A stretch of DNA of 64,000 nucleotides from Sandaracinaceae bacterium (GTDB taxonomy: Bacteria; Myxococcota_A; Polyangia; Polyangiales; Sandaracinaceae), in NCBI GenBank assembly GCA_019637095.1, contig JAHBWG010000002.1, forward strand, positions 124,001 through 188,000, given 5' to 3'. How positions within the stretch are numbered: the stretch's first letter is position 1; every line of letters starts with the position of its first letter. The position numbers and the translations under genes were made by a program. Positions 35,362-45,275 of this stretch are shown piece by piece. The notes below the pieces were generated by a model. That model searched no databases. It was not told the origin of the DNA and was given only the letters and a program-made list of their open reading frames with translations.

Positions 35362-36143
35362 CGACCGGTCCAGCGCGGCTCGCGCTTCTGCATGAACGCG
35401 GTGAGGCCCTCGCGGGCGTCCTCGGTCCCGAGCAGCGCGAAGAGCTGGCCCTCGAGCCACGGGAGCGACTCGGCGAGCGCGAGCTCCGCCTGCCGGTGAT
35501 AGGCCGCGAGCCCCATCCGCGTCGCCGTCGGCGACTGCGCGGCGAGCCGGGCGGCGAGCGCGTCCACCTCTCGGTCGAGCGCGTCGTCGGGGACGGCGCG
35601 GTTGACGAGCTCGAGCTCGGCCGCGCGGCGGCCGTCGAGCTCGTCGCCGAGCAGCATCATCTCGAGCAGGCGCCGCTTGCTCATCACGCGCGCGAGGACG
35701 GCCATGATCATCATCGGGAAGAGCCCGCGCTTGATCTCCGGCGTCCCGAGGCGCGCGCTCTCTGCGGCGATCGCGAAGTCGCAGGCGGCGACGAGCCCGA
35801 GGCCGCCGCCCATCGCCACGCCCTCGACCCGCGCGATGGTGGGCTTGCCCAGGCTCGTGAACCGCCCGAGCAGGTCCGCGTAGCCGCCCTTGGGCGCGAG
35901 GGTCGGTCCGTCGCCGCCGCCCGCCATCTGCTTGAGGTCGCCCCCTGCGCAGAAGGCGCCGCCCGCGCCGGTGATCACCACGACGCGCACGGCGTCGTCG
36001 TCGCGCGCGTCGTCGAGCGCGTAGAGCAGCTCGTTGACCATCTGCGGGCCCATCGCGTTCTTTCGGTCCGGGCGGTGGAGCGTGACGCGCGCGACGCGGT
36101 CTGCGGCCGACACCCGGATCTGCTCGTAGGGGCGCTCCTCCAT
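35358..36143 (-). CDS. Enoyl-CoA hydratase/isomerase (crotonase family)
   Basis: A 261-residue crotonase-fold protein. The CoA-binding and oxyanion-hole segments are visible as GAFCAGGDLKQM and VEGVAMGGGLGLVAACDFAI. The catalytic position reads LGTPEIKRGLFP, with Glu retained. C-terminal ...SPTATRMGLAAYH fits the trimerisation helix. Substrate cannot be predicted; the neighbours (BKACE and MarR regulator) suggest catabolism of an acyl-CoA or beta-keto acid. ATG 36143 has GGAGG 7 bases upstream and follows the BKACE stop by 2 bp. Confidence 0.92.
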   Translation of the reverse strand: MEERPYEQIRVSAADRVARVTLHRPDRKNAMGPQMVNELLYALDDARDDDAVRVVVITGAGGAFCAGGDLKQMAGGGDGPTLAPKGGYADLLGRFTSLGKPTIARVEGVAMGGGLGLVAACDFAIAAESARLGTPEIKRGLFPMMIMAVLARVMSKRRLLEMMLLGDELDGRRAAELELVNRAVPDDALDREVDALAARLAAQSPTATRMGLAAYHRQAELALAESLPWLEGQLFALLGTEDAREGLTAFMQKREPRWTGR

Positions 36144-36145
36144 CG

Positions 36146-37051
36146 TCACGCCTCCGCGTGTCCGACCGCCTTCGCGGCCTCGCGCCCCGCCGCGACGTCG
36201 CCGAGCGAGAGGATCCGGCGCGCCTCCTCGACGGTGGCCGGCGTGCGGCCGACGTCGCGGGTCATGCGCGCCGCGACCTCGACCAGCGCGCCGTTCGACG
36301 AGGCCATCTCGCCGCTCGGCAGGTAGAGGTGGTCCTCGAGGCCCGTGCGGATGTTGCCGCCGAGCACGAGCGCGGTCGCGAGCATGCGCCAGTGGCAGTG
36401 CGAGATCCCGATGACCTCCCACTCCGAGCCCGCCGGCATGATCTTCGTCTGGAGCTGGAGCGACTCCACGGTCGGCGGGATGCCGCCGAGCACATTGACG
36501 ATGAACGAGAACTGGTAGGGCGGCTTCAAGACCCCCATGTCGAGCAGCGGCCAGATCCCGTGGTTGTGCCCCGTGTCGAAGCACTCGAGCTCGGGCTTGA
36601 TCCCGGCCTCGTTCATCGTCTCGAGGAGCTTGACGATCTTCGAGTACGGGTTCGGGAAGACCATGTCGAACGCGAAGGCCTTCTTGCTCTCCGAGTACTT
36701 CGCGTAGTTCATCGTGCCCATGTTGAGCGCGCCGATCTCGGGGCGATCCGCCCGCAAGTAGGCTTGCTGCTGCGAGACGTCCTCGAGGATCGTCCCCGTC
36801 GAGTAGTTGAGGATGATCGGGCAGCGCGCGCGGATCTCCGCCTTGATGCGCGCGAAGACCTCCGGCGCGAACGTGGGCGATCCGTCGGGGTTGCGGGCGT
36901 GGATGTGCACCACCGAGGCGCCCGCTTCGTAGGCGCGCCGCGCCTCCTCTGCGATCTCCTCCGGGGTGTACGGGATCGCGGGGCAGTGCTTACGGTTCGC
37001 GAGCACGCCCGTGAGCGCGCACGTGATCACCACCTTGTCGTCGAACGCCAT
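36146..37051 (-). CDS. Beta-keto acid cleavage enzyme (BKACE, DUF849)
   Basis: A 301-residue TIM-barrel zinc enzyme. It begins [14 protein letters not shown], followed by the metal motif [11 protein letters not shown] (His-x-His). [10 protein letters not shown] and [17 protein letters not shown] are the other family fingerprints. BKACE enzymes transfer the acetyl part of a beta-keto acid to acetyl-CoA; the founding member is 3-keto-5-aminohexanoate cleavage enzyme (Kce) of lysine fermentation. Substrate specificity is diverse and not readable here. It lies 3 bp after marR and is coupled to the enoyl-CoA hydratase. Confidence 0.93.
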   Translation of the reverse strand: MAFDDKVVITCALTGVLANRKHCPAIPYTPEEIAEEARRAYEAGASVVHIHARNPDGSPTFAPEVFARIKAEIRARCPIILNYSTGTILEDVSQQQAYLRADRPEIGALNMGTMNYAKYSESKKAFAFDMVFPNPYSKIVKLLETMNEAGIKPELECFDTGHNHGIWPLLDMGVLKPPYQFSFIVNVLGGIPPTVESLQLQTKIMPAGSEWEVIGISHCHWRMLATALVLGGNIRTGLEDHLYLPSGEMASSNGALVEVAARMTRDVGRTPATVEEARRILSLGDVAAGREAAKAVGHAEA

Positions 37052-37054
37052 GGG

Positions 37055-37570
37055 TCAGTCTCCGAGGTTCTCTCGCCGATCGATCTCCACGCGGACCCGT
37101 TCCGCGAGGATGCTCAAGATGCGCGTCAGCTCCGCGCGATCGTCCTTGGACAGCGAGGTGAGCGCGCCCTGGAACACCTCCATCGCCGTCACCGGGATGG
37201 AGGCGGCGAGGGCGGCGCCGGCCGGGGTCGGCTCGAGGTGGATGACGCGGCGATCGTCTGGGCTCCGGCGCCGCCGCACGAGGCCGTCCCGCTCCATGCG
37301 GTCGACGAGGCCCGTCACCGTCGAGCTCTTCGCGCTCATGCGCGCGCCGAGCTCCGAGAGGCTGAGCGTGCCGAAGCCCTCGAGGATCTTCAGCGCGGTC
37401 ACCTGCGGCCCGGTGAGGCCGTGGGCGCGCGCGGACTCCTTCGTCACCCGGCGGCTCTCCGTGTAGAGGTAGACGATGGCCTCGAGGATGCGGTCGACGT
37501 CGGTCTGAACGTTCGCGCCGGTCCGGGCCACGGTCCCGGCGGCCCCCTCGTCGTTTGCCTGTCTCGTCAA
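37055..37570 (-). CDS. MarR-family transcriptional regulator
   Basis: A ~171-residue winged-helix repressor. The recognition helix region is LSLSELGARMSAKSSTVTGL and the wing is RRRRSPDDRRVIHLEPT, the MarR signature D-x-R. Flanking helices give dimerisation. The drawn TTG start lies only about 6 nt from the predicted transcription start, so the mRNA may be leaderless or the real start is a downstream GTG (37531). It is the first gene of the marR-BKACE-hydratase operon and probably controls it in response to a pathway ligand. Confidence 0.9.
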   Translation of the reverse strand: MTRQANDEGAAGTVARTGANVQTDVDRILEAIVYLYTESRRVTKESARAHGLTGPQVTALKILEGFGTLSLSELGARMSAKSSTVTGLVDRMERDGLVRRRRSPDDRRVIHLEPTPAGAALAASIPVTAMEVFQGALTSLSKDDRAELTRILSILAERVRVEIDRRENLGD

Positions 37571-37582
37571 AGCTTCGCGTGC

Positions 37583-37611
37583 TAACTATCCGCTCACGGA
37601 CCAACAGTCAA
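37583..37611 (-). promoter_or_regulatory. Sigma-70 promoter for marR operon
   Basis: On the minus strand TTGACT (37606-37611), exact 17-bp spacer, TAGTTA (37583-37588). The spacer contains GTCCGTGAGCGGAT, a partial dyad that could hold a MarR operator overlapping the promoter and so allow autorepression. Confidence 0.55.
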
Positions 37612-37689
37612 GGGGCTGCCGTCGTCTTGCTGGCGGCGCGGTGGCCGTATAAGGTCGCGCGAGACCGAACGCTCGGGAGGAGAGAGGGC

Positions 37690-38433
37690 TTGCTTCGTCA
37701 TCCCATGCACATTCGCCTGGCGCGGGCCGCCGGCCTCGCCGTGATGGTGGCGCTCGCGCCGGCGCTGTTCGGCGCCTCGCGCGCCGAGGCCCAGTGCGCG
37801 CCGAGCGCGGACTGCGTGACGGTCGGCTCCGACGGCAAGGGCATCCTGGGCCTCGGGATCATCGGCGCCGAGATCGGCTTCATGTTGCCCGCCATCCTCG
37901 TGCACGCGGGCGTGCGCGAGCTCGACGAGTGGTGGGCCTACGTCCTGTTCCCGCTCGTGTTCGGCGCGGGCGGCGCGGTGGCGGGCTACTTCGCGCTCGA
38001 GGAGCCGATCCAGATGAGCGCCACCGGGGTGGCGACCCGTGGCTTTCCAGAGGTCGCGGTCGCGATGTTCGCGGTCGGCATGGCGCTGATCGTGCCGACG
38101 TTCGTCGGGGTGCTCGCGCTGACCGCCTACAACCCAGGGCCTTCGGAGGGTACGGGGCGGGGCGCCACCGGCGACGAGGACAGCGACGCGGACGAGGGCG
38201 GCGCGTCCGAGACTCCGTCGCCGTCCAACGAGGCGGTGCGCGACGAGGAGGCCAGCGCGATCCGCCGCACGCTCGCGGGCGGGCCGGGGCTCTTCCGGTA
38301 CGACGAGGGGCGTCTCCTGCTCGGGATCCCGATGGCGTACGCGACGGACACGTTCACGGCCGAGGAGCGTCGCCACATGCGGCTCTCCGGCTCGCTCGAC
38401 TACGTCGTCCCGCTCGCGAGCGGCGTGTTCTGA
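37690..38433 (+). CDS. Membrane protein of unknown function with signal peptide
   Basis: About 247 residues. TTG 37690 is chosen because GGGAGGAG lies 7-8 bases upstream; ATG 37705 is too far from it. A signal sequence (ARAAGLAVMVALAPALFG, cleavage after AEA) is followed by three hydrophobic segments: LGLGIIGAEIGFMLPAILV, AYVLFPLVFGAGGAVAGYFA and VAMFAVGMALIVPTFVGVLA. An acidic/Ser-rich tail and a C-terminal motif (LLLGIPMAYATDTFT ... SLDYVVPLASGVF) follow. Not recognised as a named family. It is divergent from marR and its stop starts a hairpin repeat. Confidence 0.75.
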   Translation: MLRHPMHIRLARAAGLAVMVALAPALFGASRAEAQCAPSADCVTVGSDGKGILGLGIIGAEIGFMLPAILVHAGVRELDEWWAYVLFPLVFGAGGAVAGYFALEEPIQMSATGVATRGFPEVAVAMFAVGMALIVPTFVGVLALTAYNPGPSEGTGRGATGDEDSDADEGGASETPSPSNEAVRDEEASAIRRTLAGGPGLFRYDEGRLLLGIPMAYATDTFTAEERRHMRLSGSLDYVVPLASGVF

Positions 38434-38483
38434 GTTGGCTGGAGGGGTTGTTTCAACCCCTCCCCATGCGGCAACGCCGCATG
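38431..38483 (+). repeat. Stop-codon-linked hairpin repeat, copy 5
   Basis: Starts at the TGA of the membrane protein gene. GGAGGGGTTG/CAACCCCTCC is a 10-bp hairpin with a TTT loop (38441-38463), and CATGCGGC/GCCGCATG an 8-bp hairpin with an AAC loop (38465-38483). The first stem core GGAGGGGTT recurs in copy 7. Confidence 0.7.
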
Positions 38484-38579
38484 AGCGCGTGGTCGCGCGA
38501 TCCGTCGAGAGCCTTCGAGCTGCCCCGGGCGCTCGCCGGCGCGCGGGCGCTCGATGAGTCGATGGGCCTCGAGCCGGCG

Positions 38580-39041
38580 CTACGCGGCGGGCTCGTCTCG
38601 GAAGACGGCGGCGCGGTAGTGGCGCAGCTCGGCGAGCGCCGCGTCGATCGCGTCGTGGCTCGGGCTCGTCGGGCTCGCCGGGCGCGCGGCGTACGCGTCG
38701 GGGTACCAGCGCCGCACGAGCTCCCGCAGCGTCGCGACGTCCACGTTGCGGTAGTGGAGGTAGCCGAAGAGCTCCGGCATGTGCGCGGCGAGCGCGCCGC
38801 GGACCTCGTGCACGTCCGTCCCCGCGAGGACGCCGGCGCCGGCGCCGACGTGCGCGCTCACCAGCGCGACCGCCGCGCGCTCCGCCTCGGCGACATCGTC
38901 GACCTCGATGGGGGCGAGGCGCGCGATCACCTCGAGGTCGCGATCGGTGATCGCCAGTGCGAGGCGCTCGACGCGGCGCGCGTCCGTGCGTGCGCCGCGC
39001 ACGCCGATCTCGATCCACAGCATCCGGTCGTTCACCTTCAT
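38580..39041 (-). CDS. Oligoribonuclease (Orn)-like protein lacking catalytic residues
   Basis: A 153-residue protein that aligns by eye with Orn at both ends: MLWIEIGVRGARTDARRVER against the Orn N-terminus, and HMPELFGYLHYRNVDVATLR then HDAIDAALAELRHYRAAVF against the Orn C-terminus ([38 protein letters not shown]). The DEDDh active site is degraded: IDLEMTG reads IEIGVRG (Asp to Glu, Glu to Gly), the middle Asp region reads TDVHEVRG, and the last Asp of HQALDD is Ala, though the His is kept. About 30 residues of the middle are absent (Orn ~181 aa). It is therefore probably not a nuclease; it may bind dinucleotides such as pGpG, but that is speculation. Not a recent pseudogene: the frame is intact. 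Confidence 0.75.
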   Translation of the reverse strand: MKVNDRMLWIEIGVRGARTDARRVERLALAITDRDLEVIARLAPIEVDDVAEAERAAVALVSAHVGAGAGVLAGTDVHEVRGALAAHMPELFGYLHYRNVDVATLRELVRRWYPDAYAARPASPTSPSHDAIDAALAELRHYRAAVFRDEPAA

Positions 39042-39051
39042 CGTCTTCGGA

Positions 39052-40383
39052 TCAGCGCCCGCACTCGAGCAGCGCGAGGAAGCCAGGGCTGGCGTCGATC
39101 TGCGTGCCGAGCATCGCGGTGAGCCCGGCGCCGCTCGTCGTCACGCTCAGCGACGTCGGGGGGAGGGTGCCGCGCGCCACGATCTCCGCGGGGGTGAAGG
39201 CGGCCTCGTAGCGCGTGAGCGTGGCGTCGAGGAGCCACGCGCGCACGTCGTCGCCGCGGCGGCGCGCGACGAGCACGCGGGGCAACGCCGCGAAGATCTC
39301 CACGTCGTCCTCGCGCCCGCCGAAGGGCGCGGTGGTCGGCGACGTGGACGAGACCGGGGTCAGCCGCGTCATCGCGTGATCGAAGGCGTCGCGGTAGACC
39401 GCGTAGACGAAGCCGTCGCCCGACGCGAGGCCGCGCGCCGCGAGCGGTCCCGGGAGCCGCCGCATGCCGACCTCGACGCCGCTGCCCAGGAAGAAGCGCA
39501 CCGCGTCGTCGCCCTCGGTGACCGCGACGTGCCGGCCGTCGGTGGCGAGCCGCGGCGGGAGCGAGCCGCGGGCGAGCAGGATCCGCTCGCCGGTCTCGCG
39601 CAGGAGCACGCGCGCGCCGCTCGCCGTGTCGAACACGATCCAGCGCTGGCCGCCGATCAGCGCCACGTCGAGGCGCGCGACGTCCGCCTCCGCGGCGAGC
39701 GGCTCCCGCTCGATCGACACGAGCGAGTCGCCGGACTGCATCAACCGGTGCACGACCGGCGGCTCGCCGGGCGCGCCCGCGCTGACGACCGTGAGCTCGC
39801 CCGCGTCGCGATCCGCGCCGAACGGGCGCCGCGGGTCACCCGGCGCCGGCGCGGGCTCGAGCATCAGCGCGGGGCCCTCCGCGCGATCCGGCCCGACGAG
39901 CATCGCCACGAGCGCGCCGTCCGCGTCGTGCCCGACGATCGCGTACGCGCGCTCCATGCCGACGATCACCGCGCTCGCGAGCGCGCGCTCGATCGCCATG
40001 GAGTGGATCCCCGGCGCGCCCTCGTCGATGCGGCCGTCGCAGTCCTGATCGACGCCGTCGCAGAGCTCGGTGGCGCCGGGGAAGATGCCCGCGTTCCGGT
40101 CGTCGCAGTCCTCGCCGCAAGGGAAGGGCGCGTAGCCGTCGCCGTCGCCGTCGATCGGGAGGCCGCTCTCGACGCACTCGCCGCCGACGCACGCGAGGGC
40201 GACGCACATGTCGGTCGGCACGCAGTCGGCGTCGACGAGGCAGCCGCCCGTCGACTCGGGGAGCGTGCCTTCGTCCGGGGGCGCGCCCTCGAAGCTGCAC
40301 GCGCGGAAGCGCGCGCCGACCAGCAGGCACGACGACGACACGAGGGCGAGCGTGAGGGCACGCCGCGTCGACGAACGGAACAC
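39052..40383 (-). CDS. Secreted MopE-like protein with metal-binding motif
   Basis: 443 residues from GTG 40383. The N-terminus (RRALTLALVSSSCLLVGARF) is a signal sequence, possibly lipoprotein (SSSC). A short Cys-rich region (CVPTDMCVALACVGGECVE) is followed by the putative metal-binding motif DGDGDGYAPFPCGEDCDDRN ... ELCDGVDQDCDGRIDEG, as in MopE-type proteins common in myxobacteria. The remaining ~310 residues have short repeated beta strands (RLATDGRHVAVTEGDDAVRF; GLASGDGFVYAVYRD) that look like a beta-propeller. Surface or periplasmic location is likely; function unknown. It ends 10 bp before the Orn-like gene and may be cotranscribed with it. Confidence 0.8.
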   Translation of the reverse strand: MFRSSTRRALTLALVSSSCLLVGARFRACSFEGAPPDEGTLPESTGGCLVDADCVPTDMCVALACVGGECVESGLPIDGDGDGYAPFPCGEDCDDRNAGIFPGATELCDGVDQDCDGRIDEGAPGIHSMAIERALASAVIVGMERAYAIVGHDADGALVAMLVGPDRAEGPALMLEPAPAPGDPRRPFGADRDAGELTVVSAGAPGEPPVVHRLMQSGDSLVSIEREPLAAEADVARLDVALIGGQRWIVFDTASGARVLLRETGERILLARGSLPPRLATDGRHVAVTEGDDAVRFFLGSGVEVGMRRLPGPLAARGLASGDGFVYAVYRDAFDHAMTRLTPVSSTSPTTAPFGGREDDVEIFAALPRVLVARRRGDDVRAWLLDATLTRYEAAFTPAEIVARGTLPPTSLSVTTSGAGLTAMLGTQIDASPGFLALLECGR

Positions 40384-40422
40384 GCGGGGAGCATAGCACC
40401 GGCCCTCGTGCCAGAGTGAGGC

Positions 40423-41445
40423 GTGCTCCGTCGCGTGCGCCGTACCGTCCGCGAGCGCGCGCTGTTCTCCGCCGGCGCGCGGGTGCTCGTCGCCGTCTCG
40501 GGGGGCCCGGACTCCGCGGCGCTCCTCTCGGCGCTCGCGCGCCTCTCGCGGCGAGGGGCGCTGCCGCTCACGCTCCACGCCGCCTCGGTGGACCACGGCC
40601 TGCGCGAGGACGCGGCGGCCGACGTCGACGTCGCGCGGGCCCTCGCGGAGCAGCTCGAGGTCCCGTTCCACCCGCTCGCGATCCAGGTCTCTGCGTTGGG
40701 TGGGTCGCTGATGGCGCGGGCGCGCGCCGCGCGGTACGCGGCGCTCCGCGAGCTCGCCGGGGTGCTCGGCGCCGACGCGATCGCCGTCGGACACACGCTC
40801 GACGATCAGGCGGAGACGGTGCTCTCGCGCCTCCTGCGCGGCGCTTCGATCACCGGGCTCGCCGGGATCGAGCCGCGGCGTGCGGACGGCGTCGTGCGCC
40901 CGCTGATCGACTGCCGCCGCGCGGAGGTGCACGCCCACGTCGCGCGACACCGTCTCCCGCACGTCGCCGATCCGAGCAACCGCGATCCGCGCTTCGAGCG
41001 CGCGCGGTTGCGCGAGACGATCCTGCCGGCCCTCGCCAGCGAGGACCCGCGGGTGGTCGAGCACCTCGCGCGCCTCGCGGACGACGCGCGCGCGATGCGC
41101 GGGCTGCTCGACGCGGAGGCGGACGCGATCGCCAGCGACTCGGGGTCGTGCGCGATCGCGGGGTCGGAGCCGGTGCGCGCGCGCGCGGTGAGCCGCTGGA
41201 TCGAGCGGCTGACCGGCGCGCCGGCCAAGCGCGCGCACCTCGACGCGCTGCTCCGGGGGGACACCGCGCTGCTGCCAGGGGGTTGGATCGCCCGCCCGGA
41301 CGGGGCGCGCATCGTCGCCGAGGCCGCGGGTGATCACCCCACGCGGGCCCGGCGATCGCGCGCGCTCGACGCGAGCGGGCTTTCGGCGGACGGGTCGAGG
41401 CCGCACACTTCTCTCGACGGTCGCGCCAGCGGCCGTTACGATTGA
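40423..41445 (+). CDS. tilS: tRNA(Ile)-lysidine synthetase
   Basis: A 340-residue enzyme that converts C34 of the CAU-anticodon tRNA-Ile2 to lysidine with ATP. The N-type ATP pyrophosphatase P-loop is VAVSGGPDSAALL, followed by VDHGLREDA and AVGHTLDDQAETVLSRLLRG and the substrate-recognising PLIDCRRAEVHAH, ADPSNRDPRFERARLR. The C-terminal part is shorter than in E. coli (432), like other short TilS proteins. GTG start. It precedes ftsH by 50 bp, the same tilS-ftsH order as in many bacteria. Confidence 0.94.
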   Translation: MLRRVRRTVRERALFSAGARVLVAVSGGPDSAALLSALARLSRRGALPLTLHAASVDHGLREDAAADVDVARALAEQLEVPFHPLAIQVSALGGSLMARARAARYAALRELAGVLGADAIAVGHTLDDQAETVLSRLLRGASITGLAGIEPRRADGVVRPLIDCRRAEVHAHVARHRLPHVADPSNRDPRFERARLRETILPALASEDPRVVEHLARLADDARAMRGLLDAEADAIASDSGSCAIAGSEPVRARAVSRWIERLTGAPAKRAHLDALLRGDTALLPGGWIARPDGARIVAEAAGDHPTRARRSRALDASGLSADGSRPHTSLDGRASGRYD

Positions 41446-41465
41446 TGGGCTGCAATCACTATGCT
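41436..41465 (+). promoter_or_regulatory. Possible promoter upstream of ftsH
   Basis: TTACGA (41436-41441), an 18-bp spacer and TATGCT (41460-41465) overlap the tilS end and lie 30 bp upstream of the ftsH GTG. The -10 is fair, the -35 poor. The segment is AT-rich relative to the surroundings. Confidence 0.35.
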
Positions 41466-41495
41466 AGCTAGTCGGACGGCCCCAGAGAGGTCCTC

Positions 41496-43424
<1,929 letters not shown>

Positions 43425-43428
43425 GCTG

Positions 43429-44325
43429 ATGAGGGGGGAGCCGCGCGCCGCCGGCGCGCCGACCACACGAGCGCCCGCGCGAGAGACCTCGCGCGGGCCT
43501 CGCGCATGTGAGGTCTGGGGCGTCCTGAACGTCACGCCCGACTCCTTCAGCGACGGGGGGCGCTACCTGCACCTCGACGACGCGGTGCGGCAGGCGGCGC
43601 GGATGCTCGAGGAGGGCGCCGACGTGATCGACGTCGGCGGGGAGAGCTCGCGACCCCCAGGCGTCACCTACGGCGCGGGCTACGCCCCGGTGTCGGTGGA
43701 CGAAGAGCGCGCGCGGGTCGTGCCGGTGGTCGAGCGGCTCGTGCGCGAGCTCGGCTGCCGCGTGAGCGTCGACACCGTCAAGCCCGAGGTCGCGCGGGCC
43801 GCGCTCGACGCGGGCGCCCGCATCGTCAACGACGTCTCCGGCGCGCCCGCGGACGCGCTCCTCGACGCGGTCCGGGACCACGGCGCGGACCTCGTCGTGA
43901 TGCACTCGCGCGCGCGCGGCCGCGTCGACGCAGAGAGCACGCGCTACGAGGACGTCGTCGCCGAGGTCCGAGCCGAGCTGTTGCGCGAGGCCGAGCGCGC
44001 GCTCGCGCGCGGCGTCCCCCCGGGCTCGATCTGGATCGACCCGGGCGTCGGCTTCGCGAAGACGGCACGCCAATCGGCGGCCTTGCTCGGCGGACTGGAC
44101 GCGCTCGTCCGGACGGGGTACCCGGTGCTGGTGGGAGCGTCGCGCAAGTCGTTCATCGCCGAGGCGGTCGTGGCCGCGGGCGGCGCGCCACCCCCGCCCG
44201 ACGCGCGCCTGGGGGGGAGCCTCGCGGCGGTCGTCGCGGCGGTCACCGCCGGCTGCCGCGCCGTCCGCGTGCACGACGTCTTCCCGTCGGTCCAGGCCGC
44301 GCGCGTCACGGAGGCGATGCGCTGA
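43429..44325 (+). CDS. folP: Dihydropteroate synthase
   Basis: A 298-residue enzyme joining p-aminobenzoate to dihydropterin pyrophosphate in folate synthesis. All motifs are present: GVLNVTPDSFSDGG, DVGGESSRPPG, SVDTVKPEVA, IVNDVSG and GASRKSF. The N-terminus carries ~25 extra Arg/Ala-rich residues from ATG 43429. The stop overlaps the cdaA start (TGATG). ftsH-folP-cdaA-cdaR is a common bacterial order. Confidence 0.96.
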   Translation: MRGEPRAAGAPTTRAPARETSRGPRACEVWGVLNVTPDSFSDGGRYLHLDDAVRQAARMLEEGADVIDVGGESSRPPGVTYGAGYAPVSVDEERARVVPVVERLVRELGCRVSVDTVKPEVARAALDAGARIVNDVSGAPADALLDAVRDHGADLVVMHSRARGRVDAESTRYEDVVAEVRAELLREAERALARGVPPGSIWIDPGVGFAKTARQSAALLGGLDALVRTGYPVLVGASRKSFIAEAVVAAGGAPPPPDARLGGSLAAVVAAVTAGCRAVRVHDVFPSVQAARVTEAMR

Positions 44326-45275
44326 TGTGGCAGGACCTCGCGGTCTACGTCCATCAGTTCGTGAACCGCGACGCGCTGCGGGTCGCGACGGACATCCTCG
44401 ACATCGGCCTGGTCGCCTACCTGCTCTACCGAGTCCTGCTCCTCATGCGCGGCACGCGCGCGATGCAGATGGGGATCGGCCTGGTGCTGGTCTTCCTCGT
44501 CTACAACTTCGCCCGCCGGCTCGGGCTCATCACGCTGTGGTCGATCCTCGACTCGGTCCTCACCTACGTCGTCCTGATCATCGTGGTGATCTTCCAGAAC
44601 GACATCCGCCGCGCGCTGATGCGCGTCGGCTCGCGCAAGTGGCTGACGCGGGGCAGCGCGCGCGAGTCGCAGGTCATCGAGGAGGTGGTGAAGGCGACCG
44701 CGGCGCTCGCGCAGAAGCGGATCGGCGGCCTCATCGTGTTCGAGCGCGACGCTGCGCTCGACGAGTTCATCGAGGAGGGGACGCCGCTCGACGCGGCCGT
44801 CTCGAAGGAGCTCCTCTACAGCATCTTCGTGCCGAGCTACGAGAACCCGATGCACGATGGCGCGGTCGTCATCCGCGACGGGCGGCTGTGGCAGGCCGGC
44901 GTGTTCCTTCCGCTCACCGAGACGACCAAGCTCGAGCGCACGCTCGGCACCCGCCACCGCGCGGCGATCGGCGTCTCCGAGGAGACCGACGCGGTCGTCG
45001 TCGTCGTCAGCGAGGAGCGCGGCAGCGTGAGCCTCTGCTACGGCGGCAACATCGTGCGAGACCTCGACTCGAACACGCTGCGCAAGACGCTCGTCGGGCT
45101 GTTCGAGACGCCCGCGGGCAAGAAGGCCGCGGCCACGCCGCGCGATCGCGCGCGCCGCGCGAAGGAGTCGACGGGCAAGACGTCGGTGTCTTCGCCCGGT
45201 GAGGTCACCGCCGCCGAGCCGTCGAGCCCGTCGAGCCCGCCGCCCCCGAGCGCGACCGAGGAGCCCGCGCCGTGA
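44325..45275 (+). CDS. cdaA: Diadenylate cyclase CdaA (c-di-AMP synthase)
   Basis: A 316-residue membrane enzyme making c-di-AMP from two ATP. Three N-terminal helices (IGLVAYLLYRVLLLM; MGIGLVLVFLVYNFA; VLTYVVLIIVVIF) precede the DAC domain with the catalytic MHDGAVVI (DGA) and LGTRHRAAIG (RHR) motifs. The C-terminal ~45 residues are a Pro/Ser-rich tail absent from Firmicute CdaA. CdaR follows with a 4-base GTGA overlap; glmM, the usual third gene, is not next. Confidence 0.96.
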   Translation: MWQDLAVYVHQFVNRDALRVATDILDIGLVAYLLYRVLLLMRGTRAMQMGIGLVLVFLVYNFARRLGLITLWSILDSVLTYVVLIIVVIFQNDIRRALMRVGSRKWLTRGSARESQVIEEVVKATAALAQKRIGGLIVFERDAALDEFIEEGTPLDAAVSKELLYSIFVPSYENPMHDGAVVIRDGRLWQAGVFLPLTETTKLERTLGTRHRAAIGVSEETDAVVVVVSEERGSVSLCYGGNIVRDLDSNTLRKTLVGLFETPAGKKAAATPRDRARRAKESTGKTSVSSPGEVTAAEPSSPSSPPPPSATEEPAP

